DNA of 7,643 nt from Alphaproteobacteria bacterium (GTDB lineage Bacteria; Pseudomonadota; Alphaproteobacteria; Sphingomonadales; Rhodothalassiaceae). The notes under the pieces were generated by a model, which saw only the letters and a program-made list of their open reading frames with translations, did no database searches and was not told where the DNA came from. Made by a program: the position numbers and the translations under genes. Of the stretch, positions 1 through 6,634 are shown one piece after another. Numbering within the stretch: position 1 is the stretch's first letter; each line of letters opens with the position of its first letter. The stretch lies in assembly GCA_003694205.1 (NCBI GenBank), contig RFKS01000275.1:1-7643 (forward strand), written 5' to 3'.

Positions 1-118
1 CTCCCGGAAAGCGCCGGCGGGCAGCGTTGTAGCGCCAATGGAATTGCCGCCAGCGCCGCTTCAGGTCTACAACGAAGCCGCGGCCGACAGGGACATGGCG
101 CCAGTTGTCAGCCCGCAT
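1..118 (-). CDS. Possible partial downstream gene coupled to the kinase
   Basis: An ATG at 118-116 on the minus strand overlaps the end of the kinase gene by 11 bases (the kinase stop is at 110-108). It opens a frame that stays open to the left edge, about 39 codons. The product begins MRADNWRHVPVGRGF and is rich in Arg and Trp; I recognise no family. Roughly three quarters of third positions are G or C, higher than in the kinase frame continued past its stop. A plus-strand frame through the same bases scores about the same, so base composition does not settle it. The overlapping start-stop arrangement is typical of translational coupling. The piece is too short for a functional call. Confidence 0.35.
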   Translation of the reverse strand, partial: MRADNWRHVPVGRGFVVDLKRRWRQFHWRYNAARRRFPG

Positions 119-1727
119 GACGAATGCTGCGTCTTTTCGTGCCCTCGACCGGCTCTTGCGTCAGGCGCTGGGCCGGAAACAGGGCGCTGATCGTGGTGCC
201 GCGATTCGGTGCACTGGAGATCTCGACCGTGCCGCCGTGCAACTCGATCAACGCGATCGACAGCGGCAGGCCAAGTCCTGCACCTTCATGAACCTTCGAT
301 TCCGGCGACTTGAAAACCTGGCCGAACCGGGTCCGTGCAATCTCAAGGTCCTCGGCCGACATGCCGATCCCGGTGTCGCTGACGGAAAGCCGCAAACCGC
401 CCTCTGATGTCCCCACTGCCGCAAGGCGAATCTGCCCCCCATTGGGCGTGAATTTGACGGCATTCACAAGCAGATTCAGCAATGCCTGCTGCAGGCGTAC
501 GCTATCCCCCATGAGACGCGGCAGTCCCGGTTCGATGTCGAGCTCGACACTGATCGATTTCCGTTGCGCTTCCGGAAGCACCATGCGCGCCGAATCCCTG
601 ACCACTGCCTCGACCTCGATGGGAGCGGTCTTGAGAAGCAGGTGCCCTTCCTCGACCCGGGAGAGATCAAGAATATCATTGATGAGACGCAGAAGGTGGC
701 GCGCGCTGCGGTGGATGTCGCCCGCATATTCGCGATAGCGCTCGACACCGGCGGGGCCGGCCTCTCCCTGCGCCATCATCTCGGAAAAGCCGAGAATGGC
801 ATTGAGCGGCGTGCGAAGCTCATGGCTCATATTTGACAAAAACTCGGTCTTTGCCTTGTTCGCCTTCTCCGCTTCGTCCTTTGCCGCGAGCAGGGCGAGC
901 TCCATCAGCTTGCGCTCGGTGATATCGGTCGCGACGGTGAGAATCAGAATTTTCCCCGCCGGATCGCGGAGGCGGGTCTTGCGGGTAAGGAAGGTAAGCT
1001 GCTCGCCCCCCGCACTCCTCCGTTCCTCCTCATAGAGCAGAATGGTTCCCTCAGGCTCGGCAAGAAGCTCTTTCGCCTTGGCTTGGTCCCGCTCCGCCTC
1101 GTGGGCGGCGAAGAGCTTCGCGGTCGGAAGGCCGACCGCGGCGGCCGCTGACGCCTTTGCGAATTGTGCCCCAAACGAATTGATGAAGAGGCAGCGCCCC
1201 TCTTCGTCCGTTGCGTAGACGATGGCGGGAACCGTATTGATCACCGCGAGCAGCCGCTCGCGACTCTCCGACAGTGCCCTCTCATGCGCCAGGCTCTGCG
1301 ACTTCAATTCCTCGCGCAATCCCTCCGCGCGTTCCTTGAGAAGGAGCTGTTGCCGCCGCAATGTGAGGAGATTGCGCGCCCGGGCGCGAAATTCGAAATG
1401 GTCGACCGGGCTCATGAGGAAGTCGGTGGCGCCGGCAAGCAGGGCCTCGTAGCGGAACGAACGATCCTCGTAGACCGTGACCACGATCACAGGCACATCG
1501 ACGCACGCGGGGTGTTCGCGCAACCGCCGGATGAAGGCCGCACCGTCCATTCCGGGCATCTTGAAATCGGTAATGACGAGGTCCGGAACGGCTTCGTCGA
1601 AACTCTCTAGCGCCTGGCGGGGATCGGCAAAGGCATTGACGACCACATCGTCTTCGAGCCCCTGCGCCAGTTGCGACCAGATGCGCCTGTTGGTAATGCG
1701 ATCGTCGACGATTGCAATGCGCGCCAT
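108..1727 (-). CDS. Receiver-PAS-histidine kinase (soluble hybrid sensor kinase)
   Basis: A cytoplasmic two-component hybrid kinase of 539 residues. The receiver domain (about 1-122) has the acidic pair D8/D9, phospho-acceptor D54 in VITDFKMPGMDG and T84. The usual Lys before Pro is Ser (S106, in GATDFLMSPVD). A helical linker (about 123-157) leads to a PAS domain (about 158-272, ending TDITERK). HisKA follows, with phospho-acceptor H302 in NMSHELRTPLN. The HATPase_c domain shows the N box (NLLVNAVKF, about 418-426), the G1 box DTGIGM (451-456) and the G2 box GAGLGLPLS (482-490). No membrane segment or signal peptide is visible, so it should sense a cytoplasmic or membrane-permeable cue, or receive phosphate from another kinase. 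I chose ATG 1727 because the receiver fold starts right after it; a GTG at 1772 would add 15 residues without domain content, and neither start has a strong ribosome site. It is transcribed divergently from the crotonase-HDO gene. It is not an RpfC homologue: it lacks the membrane input and Hpt domains. The signal is unknown. Confidence 0.93.
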   Translation of the reverse strand: MARIAIVDDRITNRRIWSQLAQGLEDDVVVNAFADPRQALESFDEAVPDLVITDFKMPGMDGAAFIRRLREHPACVDVPVIVVTVYEDRSFRYEALLAGATDFLMSPVDHFEFRARARNLLTLRRQQLLLKERAEGLREELKSQSLAHERALSESRERLLAVINTVPAIVYATDEEGRCLFINSFGAQFAKASAAAAVGLPTAKLFAAHEAERDQAKAKELLAEPEGTILLYEEERRSAGGEQLTFLTRKTRLRDPAGKILILTVATDITERKLMELALLAAKDEAEKANKAKTEFLSNMSHELRTPLNAILGFSEMMAQGEAGPAGVERYREYAGDIHRSARHLLRLINDILDLSRVEEGHLLLKTAPIEVEAVVRDSARMVLPEAQRKSISVELDIEPGLPRLMGDSVRLQQALLNLLVNAVKFTPNGGQIRLAAVGTSEGGLRLSVSDTGIGMSAEDLEIARTRFGQVFKSPESKVHEGAGLGLPLSIALIELHGGTVEISSAPNRGTTISALFPAQRLTQEPVEGTKRRSIRHAG

Positions 1728-1866
1728 GAACGGTGTCTCGCGAAGCGCCCACCGGAGAGGATGCCATTCCACCGCCGGCAGAGCCCCATCGCGACCCCGG
1801 GAACCGGCACCCGTCCGGGAACCTGAGTGGCGCTCCGGTCAGGAGCGGCCTTGTTTCAAACACCTC

Positions 1867-1884
1867 ACGATACCGGGATATCGT
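1867..1884. promoter_or_regulatory. Perfect inverted repeat, candidate operator
   Basis: ACGATA, six spacer bases (CCGGGA), then TATCGT forms a perfect 6-bp dyad. It sits in the divergent intergenic region, about 140 bp before the kinase start and about 110 bp before the crotonase start. Size and spacing suit a dimeric helix-turn-helix regulator. No regulator is identified, and a short dyad can occur by chance. Confidence 0.4.
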
Positions 1885-1906
1885 TAATGAAATTTGAATT
1901 CCTCCT

Positions 1907-1934
1907 TTGCATCCGTCTCGAAATCCGGTTTAAT
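1907..1934 (+). promoter_or_regulatory. Candidate sigma-70-type promoter for the crotonase-HDO gene
   Basis: TTGCAT (1907-1912) and TTTAAT (1929-1934) are separated by 16 bases in a locally AT-rich stretch. The -10 matches consensus at five of six positions; the -35 is weaker. Transcription would start near 1941, leaving a leader of about 50 bases before the ATG at 1994. The inverted repeat at 1867-1884 lies just upstream of the -35, a place where an activator could bind. Confidence 0.35.
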
Positions 1935-1993
1935 CGGTAGTATCGCTTCGCGTTTTTCGCCTATTTGGCGGTAGTTGTTGATGGGGAAATGTT

Positions 1994-3880
1994 ATGGCAA
2001 CGCGTCTGCGCGTGGTTTCGGGAGGTGTGCAAGCGGTGGTCCGGCCGGACTCCGCTGCGGTCGAGCATGTGGACGAGCTCGGGATTCCCTTCCCGCCCAT
2101 GCAGGAGCTTGATCTCGAATATGACCGTTCCTATGCGGCCCTGTGGTGCGTGCAACGCCACAGCGAGCGGCCCAATTTTACCACCTCGCTGATCGCCGAC
2201 ATCGCCGGCGTCCAGAAGGCGATGAAGGCGGGATTCGAGGCGGCGGCGCCCGAGACACCGCCGGTGCGCTATCTCATCTGGGCGTCGTCGAAGCGGAATA
2301 TCTTCAATCTCGGCGGCGATCTCATCCATTTCGTCGAGCTGCTCGAGGCCCGCGACCGCGACGGCATGTGGGACTATGCGCGTTCCTGCATCGAGATCTG
2401 CCACACCAACCACGTCAATATGGATCTCCCGGTCATCACCATCGCCCTTGCCGCCGGTGATGCGCTCGGAGGCGGCCTCGAATCCGCGCTCTCGAGCGAT
2501 CTCATCATCGCCGAACGCGGCGCCCAGTTCGGCTTTCCCGAGATTCTGTTCGGACTCTATCCCGGCATGGGCGCCTACAGCCTCGTCGCGCGGCGGGTCG
2601 GGGCCCGGATTGCCGAGCGCATGATCTTCTCAGGGCGCATCTACAGCGCCGAGGACCTCTACGAAATGGGGCTCATCCATACGCTCGCCGAGCCGGGCGA
2701 GGGGGAACAGGCCCTGCACGACTATCTCAAGCGTGCCGACAAGCGCTTTCATTCGCACCGCAGCCTGTTCGCGGCCCGGCGTGTCACAAATCCGGTGTCG
2801 TTCGCGGAGATGGAGGAAATTGCGCGGCGCTGGGTCGACACCGCGATGTCACTCGGGAAGCTCGAATTGCGAAAGATGCAGCGGCTCGCAAAAGCCCAGA
2901 TCGCCCGCATGGAGCGCGACGGCACGGCGCCCGACGGCGAAGCGGCTCAGACCACGCCCCCGGCCCGCGCAAAGGCGGCCTCCGTTCATTCACCGCGCCC
3001 GCCACGCGAACGGGCTAGGTCGCAGGCAGAAGGGGCACCCCCGTCTGCGCCCCCGTCGCCACAGATTACCGGCCGCGACGCGGCACCGTCTCCCCAATCG
3101 ATAAAGGGAAATGCCATGCCCAAGGATGCCGATCACAATAGCGGGGTTCTGTCCCGTGAGCACGATGCCGCCGTCATTCCCGTGTCGAACGCGCCCGCGC
3201 AGCGCGCCAACGGCAAAGCCGAAGGCGAGACCGGTGGCTCGGTTTATGATCTCATCATCGACGGGGTCGCGGAAACACGTGCGGCGGCGACCTTGCAGCC
3301 GGGCGTCGAGCGTCTCCTGAGCGAAGGCATGAGCCGCGAGGAATATCTCGAGTTTCTCGAACAGCTCTATCATGTGGTCTGGCACTTCTGCCCGACCATG
3401 GCCGCTGCCGCGGCACATTGCGGCGAGGACCGCCGCGCGCTGCGTTATGCGCTCTATCACAATATCGACGACGAGAAGGGCCACGAGACCTGGGTGCTCG
3501 ACGATATCCGGGCGCTCGGCGGCGATGTCGACGCGGTCGTGCGTGGCAAGCCGGCGATCCCGGTGCAGGCGATGATCGGCTACAATTACTATGCCGCGGA
3601 GCGTCTCAATCCCTGGAGCGTGCTCGGTATGGTGCATGTGCTCGAGGAAATCTCTGCAAATTATTCCGGGCGGGTCGCCAAGGCGGTGGCCGAGCGGCTC
3701 GGAATCACCGACGGAGCAGGCTTCCGTTTCCTCTCCTCGCACGGCACGATGGACCTGCATCATGTTGCCGGCTTCCGGGAGCTTGTGAACCAGATCACGG
3801 ATCCGCGCGATTATGAGGCGATCATTGACGCCGCGAATGTGAACTACGCTCTCTTTGGCGCCCTCTTCAAGCACGCCTGA
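1994..3880 (+). CDS. RpfF-like crotonase (DSF synthase) fused to HDO-type diiron oxidase domain
   Basis: One continuous 628-residue frame with two enzymes. Residues about 35-310 are a crotonase of the RpfF type, which in Xanthomonas and Burkholderia dehydrates 3-hydroxyacyl-ACP and cleaves the thioester to release cis-2-enoic fatty-acid signals. Supporting motifs are YLIWASSKRNIFNLGGDL (93-110), GDALGGGLE with E163, and FGFPEILFGLYPGMGAY with E183. The two Glu are 20 apart, like the catalytic pair E141/E161 I recall for Xanthomonas RpfF. Residues 311-415 are a Pro/Ala-rich, probably disordered linker. Residues about 416-628 resemble haem-oxygenase-like diiron oxidases: E494-x2-H497, E551/E552, then H583-x3-D587-x2-H590. 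The last spacing agrees with the HDO ligand pattern of CADD-like proteins. The start has GGGGAA five bases before ATG 1994. The usual RpfF is about 290-300 residues, so the second half is extra. An internal start at 3116 could also give a separate 254-residue HDO. The crotonase call is firm; DSF as product, and the HDO substrate, are inferred. Confidence 0.88.
   Translation: MATRLRVVSGGVQAVVRPDSAAVEHVDELGIPFPPMQELDLEYDRSYAALWCVQRHSERPNFTTSLIADIAGVQKAMKAGFEAAAPETPPVRYLIWASSKRNIFNLGGDLIHFVELLEARDRDGMWDYARSCIEICHTNHVNMDLPVITIALAAGDALGGGLESALSSDLIIAERGAQFGFPEILFGLYPGMGAYSLVARRVGARIAERMIFSGRIYSAEDLYEMGLIHTLAEPGEGEQALHDYLKRADKRFHSHRSLFAARRVTNPVSFAEMEEIARRWVDTAMSLGKLELRKMQRLAKAQIARMERDGTAPDGEAAQTTPPARAKAASVHSPRPPRERARSQAEGAPPSAPPSPQITGRDAAPSPQSIKGNAMPKDADHNSGVLSREHDAAVIPVSNAPAQRANGKAEGETGGSVYDLIIDGVAETRAAATLQPGVERLLSEGMSREEYLEFLEQLYHVVWHFCPTMAAAAAHCGEDRRALRYALYHNIDDEKGHETWVLDDIRALGGDVDAVVRGKPAIPVQAMIGYNYYAAERLNPWSVLGMVHVLEEISANYSGRVAKAVAERLGITDGAGFRFLSSHGTMDLHHVAGFRELVNQITDPRDYEAIIDAANVNYALFGALFKHA
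3104..3118 (+). promoter_or_regulatory. Internal ribosome binding site and in-frame ATG inside the fusion linker
   Basis: AAGGGA (3104-3109) lies six bases before an ATG (3116-3118) that is in frame with the long reading frame (residue 375). Initiation here would give a 254-residue HDO-only protein (3116-3880), close to the length of stand-alone proteins of this family. A TAA in a different frame (3102-3104) comes directly before it, the usual layout of a tight two-gene operon junction. The site is visible in the sequence; whether ribosomes use it is inference. Confidence 0.5.
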
Positions 3881-3907
3881 GCACAAGAGCGAGGAGTTGC
3901 TTCAATA

Positions 3908-3928
3908 CCGGTGGGGCTGCCGCACCGG
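3908..3928 (+). terminator. Hairpin after the crotonase-HDO gene, possible weak terminator
   Basis: CCGGTG (3908-3913) pairs with CACCGG (3923-3928). After one G-G mismatch, two more G-C pairs close a three-base loop, giving eight pairs in total. It begins 28 bases after the stop codon. No run of T follows, so it is not a classic intrinsic terminator. It may protect the mRNA 3' end or do nothing. Confidence 0.3.
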
Positions 3929-3962
3929 CAGTGCCTCGCCATATTGCGCTGCAACAAATCTC

Positions 3963-3990
3963 TTGACGCAAGGCCCATTGCGGGTGTAGC
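3963..3990 (+). promoter_or_regulatory. Weak candidate promoter for the SulP gene
   Basis: TTGACG (3963-3968) matches the -35 consensus at five of six positions. After 16 bases comes TGTAGC (3985-3990), a poor -10. It lies about 60 bases before the SulP start, within the 169-bp gap after the crotonase-HDO gene. The gap and the hairpin suggest SulP can be transcribed on its own. Confidence 0.25.
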
Positions 3991-4049
3991 GCGCCGGGAT
4001 ATGTCATTGCCGGCGTCCGTCGGCACATGTCCTCTAGGGTAACAGCACC

Positions 4050-5648
4050 ATGAATCTTCAGCAGATTCGCGGTGACCTCTTCGGCGGGGTCACCGCGGCC
4101 ATCGTCGCCCTTCCGCTCGCCCTCGCCTTCGGCGTCGCATCCGGTCTCGGACCCGCTGCCGGCCTCTGGGGCGCCATCGCGCTCGGCTTCTTTGCCGCCC
4201 TTTTCGGCGGCACGCCGAGCCAGGTCTCGGGGCCAACCGGTCCAATGACCGTGGTCATGGCCGGCGCGGTGGCAAGTTTTGGAAGCGAGCCCGGCCTCGT
4301 CTTTACCGCGGTCATGCTCGCCGGGCTCTTTCAGATCGCCTTCGGCGCCTTGCGTGTCGGCCGCTTCGTGGCGCTCATGCCCTACCCCGTGATCTCCGGC
4401 TTCATGAGCGGTATCGGCGTCATCATTATCGTCCTCCAGCTCGAACCTCTCCTTGGCCATGCGGCGGCAAGCGGCGGCGTTCTCGGGGCTTTAAAGGACC
4501 TTCCAGCGGCGCTGGCTGCGCCCGACACCGATGCACTGGCCCTCGCCGGAATCGCGCTTGCCATCGTCTTTTTCTGGCCAAAGCGCCTTGGGCATTTCCT
4601 GCCCTCCCCGCTTGCTGCCCTCATCGTCGGGACGCTGGCTGCGGTATTCTGGCTCGATCACGCGCCGGTGCTCGGCGCCATACCGAGCGGCTTGCCCGCC
4701 CTGCAAATCCCGCTGGTCGACCTCGCACATCTGAGCGCCGTGACACAGACCGCGCTCGTCCTTGCGGCGCTCGGCGCCATCGACACCCTCCTCACCTCGC
4801 TCGTCGCCGACAATCTGACCAAGACCGAGCACCACCCCGACCGCGAACTGCGCGGTCAGGGGATCGGCAATTTCATCGCCGGTCTCCTCGGCGGCATCCC
4901 GGGCGCGGGCGCGACGATGCGCACGGTCGTCAACATTCGTGCCGGGGGTCGGACGCGGCTATCCGGCATGATCCACGCCCTGCTGCTGCTCGCCATGGCG
5001 CTCGGCCTCGGCCCGCTTGCGGCGCACATCCCGCACGCCGTTCTTGCCGGCATCCTGATCAAGGTCGGGGTCGACATCATCGATTGGGAGGGTCTGCGGC
5101 AGGTCGTGCGCAATCCTGGCGAGGGCGTGCTGTTCATGCTCATCGTTTTTGTGCTGACCGTCTTCGTTGATCTCATCACCGCGGTTGGCGTCGGGATGTT
5201 TCTCGCCGCCATCCTCTTCGTACAGCGCATGTCCGATTTCCAGCTCGACAATATCCACCGCATGGTCGCCGGCGAGGACGGGACGCTCGAGCCGGATGAG
5301 ACTGCACTGCTCGAGAAAAGCGAGCGCCGCATCGTCGTCTACCGCCTGTCGGGGCCATTCAGCTTCGGCGCAGCCAAGGGCATGGTGCGCAAGATGACGA
5401 ACAGCGACGACTATGACGATCTCATTCTCGACTTCACCGCCGTACCCTTCCTCGACACCTCCGCCGCCCGCGCCGTGCGCGAGGTGGTCGAGCGGGCCAC
5501 CAGCGCCGGCAAGCGCGTCTTTCTTGCCGGGCTCGGGGAGAAGACGGCGCGCATGCTGAGAAGCATGGGCGCGCTGACGCCGCTGCCATCCACGCGTCTG
5601 TGCACGACACGCCGGGACGCGATCCGCGCCGCGACGGAACCGGCCTGA
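4050..5648 (+). CDS. SulP/SLC26 family anion transporter with STAS domain
   Basis: A 532-residue inner-membrane transporter of normal SulP length. Residues about 8-410 are almost continuous hydrophobic segments, fitting the 14-helix SLC26 fold. The family signature is seen as PSQVSGPTGPM (56-66), in the substrate-site region, and an ALGAIDTLLTSLVAD-type segment lies further on. Residues about 424-530 form a cytoplasmic STAS domain, with ILDFTAVPFLDTSAAR carrying D470, T471 and S472 at the position phosphorylated in anti-sigma-factor antagonists. SulP members carry bicarbonate, sulfate or C4-dicarboxylates; sequence reading alone cannot choose, though the shape resembles bacterial bicarbonate/sulfate types. 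AGGGT at 4036-4040 lies upstream of ATG 4050, a slightly distant ribosome site. It follows the crotonase-HDO gene on the same strand after 169 bases and ends 37 bases from the convergent PEP-CTERM gene. Confidence 0.93.
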   Translation: MNLQQIRGDLFGGVTAAIVALPLALAFGVASGLGPAAGLWGAIALGFFAALFGGTPSQVSGPTGPMTVVMAGAVASFGSEPGLVFTAVMLAGLFQIAFGALRVGRFVALMPYPVISGFMSGIGVIIIVLQLEPLLGHAAASGGVLGALKDLPAALAAPDTDALALAGIALAIVFFWPKRLGHFLPSPLAALIVGTLAAVFWLDHAPVLGAIPSGLPALQIPLVDLAHLSAVTQTALVLAALGAIDTLLTSLVADNLTKTEHHPDRELRGQGIGNFIAGLLGGIPGAGATMRTVVNIRAGGRTRLSGMIHALLLLAMALGLGPLAAHIPHAVLAGILIKVGVDIIDWEGLRQVVRNPGEGVLFMLIVFVLTVFVDLITAVGVGMFLAAILFVQRMSDFQLDNIHRMVAGEDGTLEPDETALLEKSERRIVVYRLSGPFSFGAAKGMVRKMTNSDDYDDLILDFTAVPFLDTSAARAVREVVERATSAGKRVFLAGLGEKTARMLRSMGALTPLPSTRLCTTRRDAIRAATEPA

Positions 5649-5685
5649 CCACCCGCGAGATTGCGGAAAGGGTGTGCGCCGAATC

Positions 5686-6456
5686 CTAGAGACCGGGCCG
5701 TTTGCGGCGGCGGCGGAGCGCGGCAAGGGAAAGGATGCCAAACAGCATCGGTAGAGCTGATGCGGGCTCTGGCACCGTGCGGACATCGATCGCGCTGAGC
5801 CCAACACGATTGCCGTTTGCATCGGTGGCCAGAAGCTCGAAGCTGTAGGTACCGGCCGCACCGGCATCGAAAGCCGACGCCGGTGGCGTGATGAAGCCGG
5901 GCACCCCCGTATTAAGGAAGGAAAAGAGCAGGTTCTGGCTGTCCTCGAACACGCTGCCGCTGCCTAGCCCGAGCGCGGCAATGCTCGCGCTCAGATCCCA
6001 GACGCCGAAGTCAAGCCCGTCGGGGCTCGTGTCGTAGCGCAGATCAAAGGCAAGAATGTCGGCGATATCGGCGAAGGTGCCGCCCGTCAGTCCGATGAAG
6101 TAACCGAAATTCCACTTTGCCCCGAGGAGGCTGCTCGGATCTCCGGGGCCACCGAAATTCGCGCCGGTCCCGGCGAAGAAGGTTCCTGCACCGTCATTCC
6201 CGACCGGCGGATTGGCAAAGCGCTCGGTTGCCGTCAGACCGAGCGTCACACTGACCGTACTTTGGCTGGGCGTCGTGATCTCGAAGCTGCTGATGGCGAC
6301 GGCGTCATTTGGGATGCCGCTGCCACCGAATGTCGCCTGGGGAAGCGGGCCGAAGCTGTCAAAAACCGGCGCCGCTAGCACGGGCGTCGCCATGGCCCAC
6401 AGGATGACAGCGGCAACGATCGACAGGCGACGTCCGAAGTGCATTTCGCTGCTCAT
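5686..6456 (-). CDS. PEP-CTERM sorting domain exported protein
   Basis: A 256-residue secreted protein. An N-terminal signal peptide (Arg at 9-10, hydrophobic 11-27, cleavage after A28 or A29 in VLAAP) precedes a Gly/Ala/Ser/Phe-rich body of mostly beta-type sequence without cysteine. The C terminus is a complete PEP-CTERM tripartite signal: VPEP (228-231), a hydrophobic helix (about 234-247), then the basic tail RRRRKR (248-253). In this family exosortase (EpsH) cleaves at the PEP motif and the protein goes to the surface or exopolysaccharide matrix. No exosortase gene is in the window. I chose ATG 6456 because AAGGAGGA (6468-6461) is ideally placed, four bases away; the frame extends further upstream but without a signal-peptide-like start. 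The function of the body is unknown; it resembles other uncharacterised PEP-CTERM proteins. It is convergent with the SulP gene, with no clear terminator in the 37-bp gap. Confidence 0.92.
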   Translation of the reverse strand: MSSEMHFGRRLSIVAAVILWAMATPVLAAPVFDSFGPLPQATFGGSGIPNDAVAISSFEITTPSQSTVSVTLGLTATERFANPPVGNDGAGTFFAGTGANFGGPGDPSSLLGAKWNFGYFIGLTGGTFADIADILAFDLRYDTSPDGLDFGVWDLSASIAALGLGSGSVFEDSQNLLFSFLNTGVPGFITPPASAFDAGAAGTYSFELLATDANGNRVGLSAIDVRTVPEPASALPMLFGILSLAALRRRRKRPGL

Positions 6457-6540
6457 GGCTTCCTCCTTCACGGTTGTCCATTCATGCGCTGCCACGCCGA
6501 AGCGACTGCAGCGATCGCACAAGCCATCCGGAGACAAGGC

Positions 6541-6556
6541 TGCAGATGGCGTCCCA
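6541..6556 (-). promoter_or_regulatory. Candidate sigma-54 (-24/-12) promoter for the PEP-CTERM gene
   Basis: Read on the minus strand, the site is TGGGACG-CCAT-CTGCA against the consensus TGGCACG-N4-TTGCA. Ten of twelve defined bases match, including the invariant GG and GC elements with exact spacing. Transcription would start near 6530, about 75 bases before the ATG. Sigma-54 control with a PrsK/PrsR pair is known for PEP-CTERM/exosortase systems, which raises plausibility. Confidence 0.45.
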
Positions 6557-6618
6557 CAGCTCTTCACATGCAGGATGCATGCCGCGAACTCTTCCTCCGA
6601 GATTTCTTCGGGTTAGAT

Positions 6619-6634
6619 GATTCTACATAGAATC
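6619..6634. promoter_or_regulatory. Perfect inverted repeat upstream of the PEP-CTERM promoter, candidate activator site
   Basis: GATTCTA and TAGAATC flank a two-base centre (CA), a perfect 7-bp dyad. A partial second copy of the half-site (ATTCT, 6643-6647) follows 23 bases after the first ATTCT (6620-6624), about two helical turns. The dyad centre would be near -97 relative to the predicted sigma-54 start, the usual place of an enhancer-binding-protein site. The binding protein is unknown. Confidence 0.45.

Noticed and set aside
1164..1610. Plus-strand frame opposite the kinase
   Set aside because: It is a shadow of the receiver and PAS coding region with no independent support.
1884..1900. 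CtrA-like box (TTAA-N7-TTAA) before the crotonase gene
   Set aside because: The second half reads TGAA rather than TTAA; only seven of eight positions match in an AT-rich patch, which is not convincing.
1958..1970. CGCC-TATTT-GGCG hairpin in the crotonase-HDO leader as a riboswitch or attenuator
   Set aside because: A four-pair stem is common by chance, and no riboswitch core is recognisable.
2990..3886. Long open frame of 298 codons on the minus strand opposite the HDO half
   Set aside because: It is antisense to a clear enzyme domain, has no recognisable domain or ribosome site, and follows from the high GC content.
5649..5685. Bidirectional terminator between SulP and the PEP-CTERM gene
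   Set aside because: Only a 4-bp stem (CCGC/GCGG, 5653-5666) or an alternative CACCC/GGGTG pairing is possible, with no T-run; too weak to call.
4959..5867. 302-codon minus-strand frame spanning the SulP 3' end and the PEP-CTERM 3' end
   Set aside because: It overlaps two well-supported genes in the wrong frame; its low-complexity His/Arg/Gly-rich product resembles no protein family.
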